A stretch of 64,000 nucleotides of DNA from Pseudomonas sp. URMO17WK12:I11. Its GTDB lineage: Bacteria > Pseudomonadota > Gammaproteobacteria > Pseudomonadales > Pseudomonadaceae. A model generated the notes under the pieces. That model worked only from the letters and a program-made list of their open reading frames with translations. It was not told where the DNA came from and did no database searches. The stretch is from positions 88,588-152,587 of the forward strand of contig NZ_VEDF01000001.1 in NCBI RefSeq assembly GCF_007677725.1, read 5' to 3'. How positions within the stretch are numbered: position 1 is the first letter of the stretch; each line of letters starts with the position of its first letter. Shown piece by piece: positions 19,345 through 32,274 of the stretch. A program made the translations under genes and the position numbers.

Positions 19345-19953
19345 TCAGCGGCGTATAACGCCGACACTCAAGCCCTCGATGGTCAGTTCCTGTTCTTTCA
19401 GGTCGACTTCGATAGGGGCGAACTCTGGGTTTTCAGCGATCAGCCACACCTTGCTGCCTTCACGCTTGAAGCGCTTGACGGTCACTTCGTCGCCGATACG
19501 GGCCACGACGATTTGGCCATTGCGCGCTTCGCGGCAGGTATGTACGGCCAGCAGGTCACCGTCGAAGATGCCGACGTCCTTCATGCTCATGCCGTGAACG
19601 CGCAGCAGGTAGTCGGCGCGAGGATGGAAGAAGCTCGGATTGATGTTGCACGATTGCTCGATGTGCTGCTCGGCCAGGATCGGCGCACCGGCAGCAACAC
19701 GGCCAATGATTGGCAGGCCGTTTTCCTCGGCCTTGGCGTCCAGACCCGGGATGCGGATGCCGCGGGAGGCGCCTGGAGTCATTTCGATCGCGCCTTTGCG
19801 CGCCAGCGCCTTGAGGTGCTCCTCGGCCGCATTGGGAGACTTGAAGCCCAGCTTTTGTGCGATTTCCGCTCGCGTTGGCGGGAAGCCGTTGTCCTCGAGG
19901 CAGCGTTTGATGAAGGCCAGGATTTCGGCTTGGCGTGGCGTCAGTTTCAACAT
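19345..19953 (-). CDS. lexA: SOS transcriptional repressor LexA
   Basis: This 202-residue repressor has an N-terminal winged helix ([24 protein letters not shown]) and a C-terminal S24 peptidase domain. The self-cleavage bond is Ala88-Gly89 in GRVAAGAP, and the catalytic pair is Ser123 (VHGMSMKD) and Lys160 (VTVKRF). RecA-stimulated autocleavage releases the SOS genes. It starts at the ATG at 19953, just downstream of two LexA boxes, so it autoregulates, and it leads the lexA-sulA operon. Confidence 0.97.
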   Translation of the reverse strand: MLKLTPRQAEILAFIKRCLEDNGFPPTRAEIAQKLGFKSPNAAEEHLKALARKGAIEMTPGASRGIRIPGLDAKAEENGLPIIGRVAAGAPILAEQHIEQSCNINPSFFHPRADYLLRVHGMSMKDVGIFDGDLLAVHTCREARNGQIVVARIGDEVTVKRFKREGSKVWLIAENPEFAPIEVDLKEQELTIEGLSVGVIRR

Positions 19954-19963
19954 GGCAGGGGCT

Positions 19964-19998
19964 CTGTCTTTTTATACAGTGACTGGAATTATATACAG
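19964..19998 (-). promoter_or_regulatory. two LexA (SOS) boxes upstream of lexA
   Basis: Two CTG-N10-CAG sites lie side by side: CTGTCTTTTTATACAG at 19964-19979 and CTGGAATTATATACAG at 19983-19998 (+ strand). Both fit the SOS-box pattern and are 4 bases apart, within 50 bp of the lexA start. Confidence 0.9.
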
Positions 19999-20129
19999 TA
20001 CTGCGGGCGAGGCAAGCCTAACGCACGACGGTAAAGCGCGGGCCGAGCGTCATTTGCACCTTGCAGCCCGCGGCCAGGCGCCTTTTAATGGCGACCGGCC
20101 GGTCACAGAGCCTTGACAGGCACTGCCAT

Positions 20130-20156
20130 GAAACGTATGTTTCAAACACCTGTTTG
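20130..20156 (+). promoter_or_regulatory. double PsrA operator upstream of psrA
   Basis: GAAACGTATGTTTC (20130-20143) and CAAACACCTGTTTG (20143-20156) each match (G/C)AAAC-N4-GTTT(G/C) exactly and share one base. They lie 22 bp before the psrA start, consistent with the known negative autoregulation of psrA. Confidence 0.85.
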
Positions 20157-20177
20157 TCTCTGTCTGGCGGAGTAGTG

Positions 20178-20885
20178 ATGGCCCAATCGGAAACCGTTGA
20201 ACGCATACTCGATGCTGCCGAGCAGCTGTTCGCGGAAAGAGGCTTTGCCGAGACTTCATTGCGCCTGATCACCAGCAAGGCAGGCGTCAATCTTGCTGCG
20301 GTCAACTACCACTTCGGTTCCAAGAAGGCGCTTATCCAAGCGGTCTTCTCTCGCTTCCTCGGGCCCTTCTGTGCCAGCCTGGAGCGCGAACTCGAGCGGC
20401 GCCAGGCCAGGCCCGAGGCCAAGCCCAGCCTTGAAGAGCTGCTGGAGATGCTGGTGGAACAGGCGTTGGTGGTGCAGCCGCGCAGCAACAATGACCTGTC
20501 GATCTTCATGCGCCTGCTGGGCCTGGCGTTCAGCCAGAGCCAGGGCCACCTGCGGCGCTATCTCGAAGACATGTATGGCAAGGTGTTCCGCCGCTACATG
20601 TTGCTGGTCAACGAGGCCGCGCCGCGCATCCCGCCGCTGGAGCTGTTCTGGCGGGTGCACTTCATGCTCGGCGCCGCGGCGTTCAGCATGTCCGGGATCA
20701 AGGCGTTGCGCGCCATTGCCGAAACCGATTTTGGTATCAACACCTCGATCGAACAGGTCATGCGCCTGATGGTGCCATTCCTGGCTGCGGGCATGCGCGC
20801 CGACACTGGCGTGACCGACCCCGCCATGGCCAGCGCGCAGTTGCGCCCGCGCAGCAAGGCCAGCAGCGTGCCTGCCAAGGCCTGA
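20178..20885 (+). CDS. psrA: TetR-family fatty-acid-responsive regulator PsrA
   Basis: This 235-residue protein has an N-terminal TetR helix-turn-helix (ETVERILDAAEQLFAERGF ... NYHFGSKKALI) and a large helical ligand-binding domain. PsrA binds long-chain fatty acids, represses fadBA and itself, and in Pseudomonas activates rpoS. It sits between lexA and nagZ, the usual genomic place of psrA, and its promoter carries two perfect PsrA boxes. The ATG at 20178 follows GGCGGAGTAGTG. Confidence 0.93.
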   Translation: MAQSETVERILDAAEQLFAERGFAETSLRLITSKAGVNLAAVNYHFGSKKALIQAVFSRFLGPFCASLERELERRQARPEAKPSLEELLEMLVEQALVVQPRSNNDLSIFMRLLGLAFSQSQGHLRRYLEDMYGKVFRRYMLLVNEAAPRIPPLELFWRVHFMLGAAAFSMSGIKALRAIAETDFGINTSIEQVMRLMVPFLAAGMRADTGVTDPAMASAQLRPRSKASSVPAKA

Positions 20886-20937
20886 GGCCGAGGCAATGGC
20901 CCCTGGCATTACCGAATCTGTCATTTAAGGATTGTCT

Positions 20938-21948
20938 ATGACCGCCAGCCTGCAAGGCTCTCTGATGGTGGATATCGCCGGTACATGGCTCACCAGCGAA
21001 GATCGCCAGCTGTTGCGCCAGCCGCAAGTGGCCGGCTTGATCATCTTCGCTCGCAACATTGAAAACCCGCGCCAGGTGCGTGAGCTGTGCGCGTCGATTC
21101 GCGCCGTTCGCCCAGATCTGATCCTGGCCGTCGACCAGGAAGGCGGGCGTGTGCAGCGCCTGCGCCAAGGTTTCGTACGCCTGCCGGCGATGCGCGCTAT
21201 CGCCGACAACACCAATGCCGAGTACCTGGCCGAGCAGTGTGGCTGGTTGATGGCAACCGAAGTGCTGGCAGTAGGGCTTGACCTTAGCTTCGCACCAGTA
21301 CTCGATCTCGATCACCAGCGCAGCGCCGTGGTCGGCAGCCGCGCCTTCGAGGGTAATCCCGAGCGCGCCACGCAGCTGGCTGGCGCGTTCATTCGCGGCA
21401 TGAACGCGGCGGGCATGGCAGCCTGCGGCAAGCACTTCCCCGGCCACGGTTGGGCTGAAGCGGACTCGCACGTGGCGATTCCAACCGACGAACGCAGCCT
21501 CGAGCAATTGCGCCAGGCGGATCTGCTGCCTTTCAGTCGCTTGAGTGGGCAGTTGGCAGCGGTGATGCCCGCGCACGTGATCTATCCGCAGGTGGACAAT
21601 CAGCCGGCTGGTTTCTCCCGGCGCTGGTTGCAGGACATTCTCCGGGGTGAGCTGGGCTTTGACGGCGTGATCTTCAGCGATGACCTGTCCATGGCCGGTG
21701 CACATGTGGTGGGTGATGCGGCCAATCGCATCGAGGCGGCGCTGAGCGCCGGCTGCGACATGGGCCTGGTGTGCAACGACCGGGCGGCAGCGGAGCTTGC
21801 GCTGAGCGCAGCACAGCGCTTGAAGGTTGCCCCTTCGCCGCGCATTGCGCAGATGCGCGGGCGTGGCTTCGCCAGGACGGATTATCGCCAGCAGCCACGT
21901 TGGCTGGAGGCCCTCGGGGCCTTGCAGCAAGCGCAGCTGGTCGATTGA
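20938..21948 (+). CDS. nagZ: beta-N-acetylglucosaminidase NagZ
   Basis: This 336-residue cytoplasmic family-3 glycoside hydrolase removes GlcNAc from anhydro-muropeptides during peptidoglycan recycling and so feeds the AmpR signal for beta-lactamase. The loop KHFPGHG (about residue 165) carries the catalytic His, and the nucleophile Asp is in FSDDLSM. DQEGGRVQRL marks the substrate pocket. The start ATG at 20938 is two codons after an alternative start. It is probably co-transcribed with psrA (52-bp gap). Confidence 0.95.
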   Translation: MTASLQGSLMVDIAGTWLTSEDRQLLRQPQVAGLIIFARNIENPRQVRELCASIRAVRPDLILAVDQEGGRVQRLRQGFVRLPAMRAIADNTNAEYLAEQCGWLMATEVLAVGLDLSFAPVLDLDHQRSAVVGSRAFEGNPERATQLAGAFIRGMNAAGMAACGKHFPGHGWAEADSHVAIPTDERSLEQLRQADLLPFSRLSGQLAAVMPAHVIYPQVDNQPAGFSRRWLQDILRGELGFDGVIFSDDLSMAGAHVVGDAANRIEAALSAGCDMGLVCNDRAAAELALSAAQRLKVAPSPRIAQMRGRGFARTDYRQQPRWLEALGALQQAQLVD

Positions 21949-21995
21949 GCCGCTCGGCGCCTCGCAGCTTGCGCGCAAGGCCTGGCTGAACTGGC

Positions 21996-25325
<3,330 letters not shown>

Positions 25326-25329
25326 CGCT

Positions 25330-25902
25330 TCACTGCTCCATCAGCTCCGGGTCCAGCGCTGGCATCTTGGGCATGCCAGGCGGCGTGACCTTGACCAGCA
25401 AACCCAGATGGCCGCCGTCGAGGAAGGTGAGCTGGGCGCCTTTCATGGTGCTGTTGCTTTGCTTGAACTGCTCGCTTTGCAGGACGCTGCCGTTGCCATC
25501 GAGCTGATTGACCCAGAAAGTGGCAGCCACGGTGATGAAGCGGCCTTGGGTAATGCTCAGGTTGCCTTCGATCGGGAAATGCCCGAACTGCTCTTCACCG
25601 GCGCCCAGGGCAATGCGGCTTGGCTCACTGCCGACCTGCTGCTGCCAGGCTTTGTGCAGCAACACGGTGTAGTCGGCGGTAGCCGCCAGACGGGTCGCTT
25701 CGTCCTGCAGCGCCAGCGGACGCTCTGCAGCCTGGTCCAAGCGCGGAGCGCCTGCGCGCCAGTCTTCCGGCGCGAACGGGCTGGTGAAGGCAGGCACGTT
25801 GTTCTGCCTCACCAGTAGCATTTCTACCTGATAGAGGCCTTCGGCGAAGGCTGCTGGCGCGAACAGCGCAGTCAGCAGGGTCAGGCAACGAATGGCACGC
25901 AT
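25330..25902 (-). CDS. csiV: CsiV-family periplasmic protein
   Basis: A 190-residue exported protein with a signal peptide (IRCLTLLTALFAPAAFA). The mature part fits the CsiV family: YQVEMLLVRQ at the start and LTFLDGGHLGLLVKVTPPG near the end. In Vibrio, CsiV is a peptidoglycan-binding protein needed for growth with D-amino acids. It lies 9 bp after mfd, the common position of this gene in gammaproteobacteria. Confidence 0.75.
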   Translation of the reverse strand: MRAIRCLTLLTALFAPAAFAEGLYQVEMLLVRQNNVPAFTSPFAPEDWRAGAPRLDQAAERPLALQDEATRLAATADYTVLLHKAWQQQVGSEPSRIALGAGEEQFGHFPIEGNLSITQGRFITVAATFWVNQLDGNGSVLQSEQFKQSNSTMKGAQLTFLDGGHLGLLVKVTPPGMPKMPALDPELMEQ

Positions 25903-25911
25903 GAATCTTCC

Positions 25912-28900
25912 TTACGCAGGCTTTGGGGTCAGGCGCTCGAACAGCGCCTCCAGGATGTTGAAGCGTTCTTCTGGGCGTTCCATCGGCACCATGAAGCGGA
26001 ATTGGGTCGCGCCTTCGAACTTGTAGCGCTTTGGCTGGCCCTGGATCAGCTTGATCAGGGTCAGCGGGTCGACCGGGGTCTCGGCCTCGAACTCGAGCTT
26101 GCCACCATTGGGCCCGGCGTCGACTTTCTTGATGCCGAGTTTCTCTGCCTGCAACTTGAGCAAGGTCAGGCGCATCAGGTTCTTGGTCGGCTCGGGCAGC
26201 AGGCCGAAGCGGTCGATCATCTCGACCTGCAAGTCCTTGAGGCCGTCTTCGTCGGCCGCCGAGGCGATGCGCTTGTACAGAATCAGCCGCGCATGCACAT
26301 CCGGCAGGTAGTCCTCGGGTATCAGCGCCGGCAAGCGCAGGTTGATTTCAGGGCCACCGCCCAGGGGCTGTTCGAGGTTGGGTTGGGTGCCCTTGCGAAT
26401 GGCCTTGACCGCCCGTTCGAGCATTTCCATGTACAAGGTGAAGCCGACCGCCTGGATCTGTCCGCTCTGACCTTCGCCGAGCAGTTCGCCGGCGCCGCGG
26501 ATTTCCAGGTCGTTGGTAGCCAGCACGAAACCTGCGCCGAGGTCTTGGGTATTGGCGATCGCTTCCAGGCGTTTTTCGGCGTCGGCGCTGATTTTCTGCC
26601 GCTGCGGCGTCAGCAGGTAGGCATAGGCCTGGTGATGGCTGCGACCGACCCGACCGCGCAGCTGGTGCAGTTGCGCCAGGCCGAACTTGTCGGCACGCTC
26701 GATGACGATGGTGTTGGCGCTGGGCACGTCGATGCCGGTCTCGATAATGGTCGAGGCGATCAGCACGTTGAAGCGCTTGTGGTAGAAGTCGCTCATCACC
26801 TGTTCGAGTTCGCGCTCGCGCATCTGCCCATGGCCGATGCCGATGCGCGCTTCGGGAACCAGCTCGGTGAGTTCGGCTGCGCACTTCTCGATGGTTTTCA
26901 CATCGTTGTGCAAGTAATACACCTGGCCGCCGCGCAGCAGTTCACGCAGCAAGGCCTCCTTGACCGTGCTCTTGTTCTGCTCCATGACGAAGGTGCGCAC
27001 CGACAGGCGCCGGGCCGGCGGGGTGGCGATGATCGACAGGTCGCGCATCCCGGCCACCGCCATGTTGAGCGTGCGGGGGATGGGCGTGGCGGTCAGGGTG
27101 AGGATATCCACCTCGCTGCGCAGCGCCTTGAGCTGTTCTTTCTGGCGCACGCCGAAACGGTGTTCTTCGTCGATGATCGCCAGGCCCAGGTCCTTGAAGC
27201 GCACATCGTCCTGCAGCAGCTTGTGGGTGCCGATGAGGATGTCGATCTTGCCCTCGGCCAGGTCCGCTGCGGCCGCAGCGACTTCCTTGGCCGATTTGAA
27301 GCGGCTCATCACCTCGACCTTGACCGGCCATTCGGCGAAGCGGTCACGGAAACTGTTGTAGTGCTGCTGGGCGAGCAGGGTGGTCGGCACCAGCACCGCC
27401 ACCTGGCGGCCACTGTGCACGGCGATGAACGCGGCGCGCATGGCGACTTCGGTCTTGCCGAAGCCGACGTCGCCGCACACCAGGCGGTCCATGGGCTTGG
27501 CCGCCAGCATGTCGGCTCGCACCGCCTCGATTGCCGCTTGCTGGTCGGGGGTTTCTTCGAACGGGAAACCTGCGCTGAAGGTGGCGTAATCGGCGGCCGG
27601 GTCGGCAAATGCATAGCCCTTGCGCGCAGCGCGCCGGGCATAGATGTCGAGCAGTTCGGCCGCTACGTCGCGCACCTGTTCAGCGGCCTTGCGCTTGGCT
27701 TTCTGCCAGGCTTCGGAGCCCAGGCGGTGCAGCGGTGCCAGGGCATCGTCGCTGCCGGTGTAGCGGGCGATCAGGTGCAGGTTGGCCACTGGCACATACA
27801 GCTTGGCGCCCTCGGCGTACTCCAGGGTCAGAAATTCCGCAGCCTGACCGTCGATTTCCAGCGTGGCCAGGCCCAGGTAGCGGCCGACGCCGTGGTCGAT
27901 GTGCACCACCGGCGCGCCCTCGCGCAGCTCGGTGAGGTTCTTGATTACCGCGTCATTAGCCGCCTCGCCACGCTTTTCGCGGCGCCGGCGCTGCATCACG
28001 CGCTGGCCGAACAGTGGGCTCTCGGCAACCAGGGCGATGGCCGGATCATCCAGCAACAGGCCCTCGTCGAGCGGGGCGATGGTGATCGCCAGGCGCTGGC
28101 TGCCGGTGATGAAGTCAACCCAGCTGTCGACCGCCTGTGGGCGCAGCTTGAGGCGCTCGAGCAACTCCAGCAGCACTTCGCGCCGGCCCGCCGATTCGGC
28201 AGTGAACAGCACGCGGCCGCTGAACTGGTCGAGGAATCCGGCCAGGGCCGCCAACGGTTGGTTGGCCTTGGCCTCAATGGCCAGATCAGGCAGGGCGCGG
28301 GCCGGGAAACGCTCACGGCCGGCGCCTGCGTCGACATCGTCGGCGCTGACCACCACCCGCGGCCAGCGCTTGAGCTGGGCGAAACAGTCTTCGACCGGCA
28401 GGAACAGCTCGGCCGGGGGCAGTAACGGCCGCGTCAGGTCGCCGCGGCGTTCTTCATAGCGCCCGCGCACGTCATTCCAGAAGTGCTCGGCCGCCTGCTC
28501 GACGCCCGGCAGGGAAAAGACCTGTGTGTCGCTGGGCAAATAGTCGAACAGCGTGGACGTTTCTTCGAAGAACAGCGGCAGGTAGTACTCGATGCCGGCC
28601 GGGATGATGCCGCTGGCCAAATCCTGGAAGATTGCGCTGCGGCGAAAATCCACATCGAAGCGTTCGCGAAAGCGGGCCTTGAAGCGCGTGACCTGCTCCT
28701 TCTGCATGGGGAATTCCCGGGCCGGCAGCAGGCGGATCGAGTCGACCTTGTCGATGGAGCGCTGGGTCTCCGGGTCGAAGGTGCGCAGGGTTTCGATCTC
28801 GTCATCGAACAGGTCGATGCGGTAGGGCAGTTTGCTGCCCATCGGGAACAGGTCGAGCAACGCCCCGCGCACGGCGAACTCACCGTGTTCGTAGACGGTA

Positions 28901-29361
28901 TCTACGCAGCGGTAGCCGCTGGCTTCCAGGCGCGTGCGCATCTGTTCGACGTCGATGGTCTGGCCCACGTCCAGCACCAGGCTGCTGCCGAGCAGGAAGC
29001 GCGTCGGAGCCAGGCGGTGCAGGGCGGTGGTGATCGGCACCACGAGGATACCGTGGCTCAGCTCCGGCAGCTGGTAAAGGCTGGCGATACGCTGGGAGAT
29101 GATGTCCTGGTGCGGCGAGAACAGGTCGTAGGGCAGGGTTTCCCAGTCGGGAAACGGCAGCACCGGCAACTCGGGCGCGAAAAAGCGCAGCTCTTGTTCC
29201 AGGCGATCGGCCGCCCGGCTGTCGGCGGTCAGCAGCAGGGTAAAGCGCCCGGCGCTGCTGGCGGCCTCGGCGATGGCGAGGCTGAGGGCGGCACCGGGCA
29301 GGTTGCCCCAGGTTTGTTTGCCGGCCGTAGCCGACATTTGCGGTAGGCGCAGAACTGACAC
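25912..29361 (-). CDS. mfd: transcription-repair coupling factor Mfd
   Basis: This 1149-residue translocase removes RNA polymerase stalled at lesions and recruits UvrA. The order is an N-terminal UvrB-homology module, an RNA-polymerase-interaction domain (VVHIDHGVGRYLGL), the RecG-like motor with Walker A CGDVGFGKTEVAM and DEEHRFG, and a C-terminal TRCF domain. I start at the GTG at 29361 giving VSVLRLPQMSATAG, because it yields the usual 1149 residues; an ATG at 29337 is the alternative. The frame stays open for 2.8 kb upstream, but that part is antisense to gap and apbE. Confidence 0.93.
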   Translation of the reverse strand: MSVLRLPQMSATAGKQTWGNLPGAALSLAIAEAASSAGRFTLLLTADSRAADRLEQELRFFAPELPVLPFPDWETLPYDLFSPHQDIISQRIASLYQLPELSHGILVVPITTALHRLAPTRFLLGSSLVLDVGQTIDVEQMRTRLEASGYRCVDTVYEHGEFAVRGALLDLFPMGSKLPYRIDLFDDEIETLRTFDPETQRSIDKVDSIRLLPAREFPMQKEQVTRFKARFRERFDVDFRRSAIFQDLASGIIPAGIEYYLPLFFEETSTLFDYLPSDTQVFSLPGVEQAAEHFWNDVRGRYEERRGDLTRPLLPPAELFLPVEDCFAQLKRWPRVVVSADDVDAGAGRERFPARALPDLAIEAKANQPLAALAGFLDQFSGRVLFTAESAGRREVLLELLERLKLRPQAVDSWVDFITGSQRLAITIAPLDEGLLLDDPAIALVAESPLFGQRVMQRRRREKRGEAANDAVIKNLTELREGAPVVHIDHGVGRYLGLATLEIDGQAAEFLTLEYAEGAKLYVPVANLHLIARYTGSDDALAPLHRLGSEAWQKAKRKAAEQVRDVAAELLDIYARRAARKGYAFADPAADYATFSAGFPFEETPDQQAAIEAVRADMLAAKPMDRLVCGDVGFGKTEVAMRAAFIAVHSGRQVAVLVPTTLLAQQHYNSFRDRFAEWPVKVEVMSRFKSAKEVAAAAADLAEGKIDILIGTHKLLQDDVRFKDLGLAIIDEEHRFGVRQKEQLKALRSEVDILTLTATPIPRTLNMAVAGMRDLSIIATPPARRLSVRTFVMEQNKSTVKEALLRELLRGGQVYYLHNDVKTIEKCAAELTELVPEARIGIGHGQMRERELEQVMSDFYHKRFNVLIASTIIETGIDVPSANTIVIERADKFGLAQLHQLRGRVGRSHHQAYAYLLTPQRQKISADAEKRLEAIANTQDLGAGFVLATNDLEIRGAGELLGEGQSGQIQAVGFTLYMEMLERAVKAIRKGTQPNLEQPLGGGPEINLRLPALIPEDYLPDVHARLILYKRIASAADEDGLKDLQVEMIDRFGLLPEPTKNLMRLTLLKLQAEKLGIKKVDAGPNGGKLEFEAETPVDPLTLIKLIQGQPKRYKFEGATQFRFMVPMERPEERFNILEALFERLTPKPA

Positions 29362-29529
29362 GGGAGATTGCACTCCAAGCGTTGCGGCAAAGAGGTCGAT
29401 TGTACCGGTGACGGTGCCTGCTGTCAGGCTCGACAGGCCTTCGACAGCGGGCTTTGTCATCGACGACAGGCGCTCATTGCCGGTTAAGCGTTGGGGCGTC
29501 ATAATGTAGCCCCTTTTTTCTGTCCCTAC

Positions 29530-30993
29530 ATGTGGAAGGTTCCCGTGACTCAGAAGCCCGACCAGTGTCTTGGTGAGTGGATCGATCGTGAAGCGTTGGC
29601 TGAAGCGATGATCCCGCTTATCGGTCAGCTCTACCGCAACAACAACGTGGTGAGCTCGATTTATGGCCGCAGCCTGATCAACCGTTCGGTTATCTCGATC
29701 CTCAAGGCCCACCGCTTTGCGCGTCACCGTCAGACCGACGAGACCGAGCTGTCCGTGCACGAGACATTCCCGCTGCTCAAAGCCATGAGCGAGCTGAAAC
29801 TGGGCGCAGCATCGGTCGACCTGGGCAAGCTGGCCAACAAGTTCAAGCAAGAAGGCAACGGCCGCAGCGCCGAGCAGTTCGTGCGTGAAGAGCTGGCCGA
29901 CGTGGTGGGCCAGCAGAACGCTGCCGCACGCAAAGGCACCGACGTGGTGCTGTACGGTTTCGGCCGTATTGGCCGCCTGCTGGCGCGCATCCTGATCGAG
30001 AAAACCGGTGGCGGTGACGGCCTGCGCCTGCGCGCCATCGTCGTGCGCAAGGGCGCCGAGAACGACCTGGTCAAGCGTGCCAGCCTGCTGCGCCGCGACT
30101 CGGTGCATGGCCCGTTCGATGGCACCATCACCATCGATGAAGCCAACAACACCCTGACCGCCAACGGCAACCTGATCCAGATCATCTATGCCAAGAGCCC
30201 GAGCGAAGTCGACTACACCCAGTACGGCATCGACAACGCGCTGATCGTCGACAACACCGGTGTATGGCGTGATGCCGACGGCCTGGGCCAGCACCTGGCC
30301 TGCCCGGGCGCTGCCCGCGTGATCCTCACCGCACCGGGCAAAGGCGCGCTGAAGAACATCGTGCACGGCATCAACCACGGCGATATCACCGCCGATGACA
30401 AGATCATCTCGGCCGCCTCGTGCACCACCAACGCCATCGTGCCGGTGCTCAAGGCCATCAACGACCAGTACGGCATCGTCAATGGTCACGTCGAGACCGT
30501 TCACTCGTTCACCAACGACCAGAACCTGATCGACAACTTCCACAAGGGCAGCCGTCGCGGCCGCGCCGCGCCGTTGAACATGGTCATCACCGAAACCGGC
30601 GCAGCCACCGCCGCCGCCAAGGCACTGCCGGTGCTCAAGGGCAAGCTGACCGGCAACGCCATTCGCGTGCCGACGCCGAACGTTTCGATGGCCATTCTCA
30701 ACCTGAACCTCGAGAAGCCGACCAGCCGCGACGAGATCAACGAGTACCTGCGCCAGACCGCCATGCACTCGGAACTGCACAAGCAGATCGACTACGTCAG
30801 CTCCCAGGAAGTGGTATCGACCGACTTCGTCGGCTCGCGCCATGCCGGTGTGGTGGATGCCGAGGCGACCATCGCCAACGACAACCGCGTCGTGCTGTAC
30901 GTCTGGTACGACAACGAGTTCGGTTACAGCTGCCAGGTGGTGCGTGTGATGGAAGACATGGCCGGTGTGAACCCGCCAGCGTTTCCACGCTGA
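29530..30993 (+). CDS. gap: glyceraldehyde-3-phosphate dehydrogenase, long GapB-like form
   Basis: This 487-residue enzyme is much longer than standard GAPDH (about 335): an N-terminal extension of some 130 helical residues precedes the Rossmann motif VLYGFGRIGRLLAR. The catalytic Cys298 is in SAASCTTNA, and the C-terminal GAPDH signature is intact. Such long forms are found in Pseudomonas and are thought to run in the gluconeogenic direction. The ATG at 29530 gives the family length, but the GTG at 29545 has a better ribosome-binding site (GGAAGG) and could be the real start. It is divergent from mfd. Confidence 0.9.
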   Translation: MWKVPVTQKPDQCLGEWIDREALAEAMIPLIGQLYRNNNVVSSIYGRSLINRSVISILKAHRFARHRQTDETELSVHETFPLLKAMSELKLGAASVDLGKLANKFKQEGNGRSAEQFVREELADVVGQQNAAARKGTDVVLYGFGRIGRLLARILIEKTGGGDGLRLRAIVVRKGAENDLVKRASLLRRDSVHGPFDGTITIDEANNTLTANGNLIQIIYAKSPSEVDYTQYGIDNALIVDNTGVWRDADGLGQHLACPGAARVILTAPGKGALKNIVHGINHGDITADDKIISAASCTTNAIVPVLKAINDQYGIVNGHVETVHSFTNDQNLIDNFHKGSRRGRAAPLNMVITETGAATAAAKALPVLKGKLTGNAIRVPTPNVSMAILNLNLEKPTSRDEINEYLRQTAMHSELHKQIDYVSSQEVVSTDFVGSRHAGVVDAEATIANDNRVVLYVWYDNEFGYSCQVVRVMEDMAGVNPPAFPR

Positions 30994-31015
30994 TCCGCTT
31001 GTAAACGCTTGAAAC

Positions 31016-31045
31016 AACGGGAACCTTCGGGTTCCCGTTTTTTTT
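31016..31045 (+). terminator. rho-independent terminator after gap
   Basis: A 10-bp perfect stem (31016-31025 with 31030-31039) is capped by a TTCG tetraloop and followed by eight T. This is a strong terminator. Confidence 0.95.
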
Positions 31046-31074
31046 GCCCGCCTGTTCGAACCGAGAAATCCTGA

Positions 31075-32073
31075 TTGCGCACCGCCGTCCTGTTCATCCT
31101 GATGCTGCTCAGCGCCTGCAGTGAAGGCCCCAGCGTGGAACGCCTGGGCGGCCCGACCATGGGCAGCAGCTATAGCATCCAATACGTGCGCGAGGCCGGT
31201 GGGCCTGCGCCTGCGCAAGTGCAGGCGGCTGTCGAAGCCATCTTGCATGACATCGATCAGCACTACTCCACCTACCGCGCCGACTCCACCGTCAGCCAGT
31301 TCAACCGACTGCCGGCCCACCGCTGCATGATCCTGCCAAAGGATATGCGTGAACTGGTCAGTTTCGGCCTGCACCTGGCGCAGCTCAGCGACGGCGCCTA
31401 TGACCTGACCGTGGAGCCGCTGCTGAGGCTCTGGGGCTTCGGCCCGCAAGCTCGGCACGAACAGATCCCCGGTGCCAGGGCACTGGCCCGCGCCCAGCAG
31501 CGGGTCGGCTACCAGCACCTGCGGCTGGAAGGTCAGGCGTTGTGCAAGGATGCCCCGGTGCAGCTCGATTTCAACAGCATCGCCGCCGGCCACGCGGTGG
31601 ACCTGCTCGCCGCGCGCCTGCAGGCCATGGGCGTGACCAGTTTCGTCGCCGAGGCGACCGGTGAACTCAAGGCCGTTGGCCGCAAGCCTGACGGCAGCCC
31701 TTGGCGCATCGCCCTGCAATTGCCAGGGCCGGACCGGCAGATGGCTCGCCGGCTGTACCCCGTCCAAGGGCTCAGCGTGTCGAGCTCGGGTGACTACCGG
31801 CACTATTTCGAGGACAATGGCCAGCGCTATTCGCACGCCTTCGATGCGCGCCTGGGGCGCCCGGTCGACCATGATCTGGCCGCGGTCACCGTGCTCGATG
31901 CCTCGGCCATGCAGGCCGATGGCTATTCGACGTTGCTGCTGATTCTTGGTCCGCAGCGCGCGTGGGCCTTTGCCGTGAAACATGAACTGCCGGCAATGTT
32001 CGTGACTCGGGCCGAGGGTGGCTTCGTCTCCCGAGCGACCCCGGCCTTCGAGCGTGCGCTGAAAGGCGATTGA
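31075..32073 (+). CDS. apbE: FAD:protein FMN transferase ApbE
   Basis: This 332-residue lipoprotein attaches FMN covalently to redox proteins such as the NqrB/NqrC and RnfG subunits. The signal sequence ends with the lipobox LLSAC, then GGPTMGSSYSI begins the ApbE domain, with DFNSIAAGHAVD and the C-terminal DADGYST-type segment (QADGYSTLLLILG). The start appears to be TTG at 31075, which gives a correct lipoprotein signal; no better start is in frame. It is separated from gap by a strong terminator. Confidence 0.85.
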   Translation: MRTAVLFILMLLSACSEGPSVERLGGPTMGSSYSIQYVREAGGPAPAQVQAAVEAILHDIDQHYSTYRADSTVSQFNRLPAHRCMILPKDMRELVSFGLHLAQLSDGAYDLTVEPLLRLWGFGPQARHEQIPGARALARAQQRVGYQHLRLEGQALCKDAPVQLDFNSIAAGHAVDLLAARLQAMGVTSFVAEATGELKAVGRKPDGSPWRIALQLPGPDRQMARRLYPVQGLSVSSSGDYRHYFEDNGQRYSHAFDARLGRPVDHDLAAVTVLDASAMQADGYSTLLLILGPQRAWAFAVKHELPAMFVTRAEGGFVSRATPAFERALKGD

Positions 32074-32274
32074 AAGCGTTGCCAGGGATGATGCCGCCAC
32101 GGACCGGTGTGTGACATGTAGTGCAGGCAAAATTGGCCTACGACGCGACCAAGGGGTAATGTGCGCGGCGTTCACGCTTGATTAGACTGCACCCGAATTT
32201 TCTCATGGCGCTCCGGCGGCATGATCGAGTCCCGTGGGTAACCGTAACCCCGGGCCAGTTCTGAAGGAGTACGC

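Noticed and set aside
29362..32175. Minus-strand frame continuing upstream of mfd for 2.8 kb
   Set aside because: It is antisense to gap and apbE, has no family similarity I can see, and Mfd is complete with a GTG start at 29361. High GC content makes long antisense frames common.
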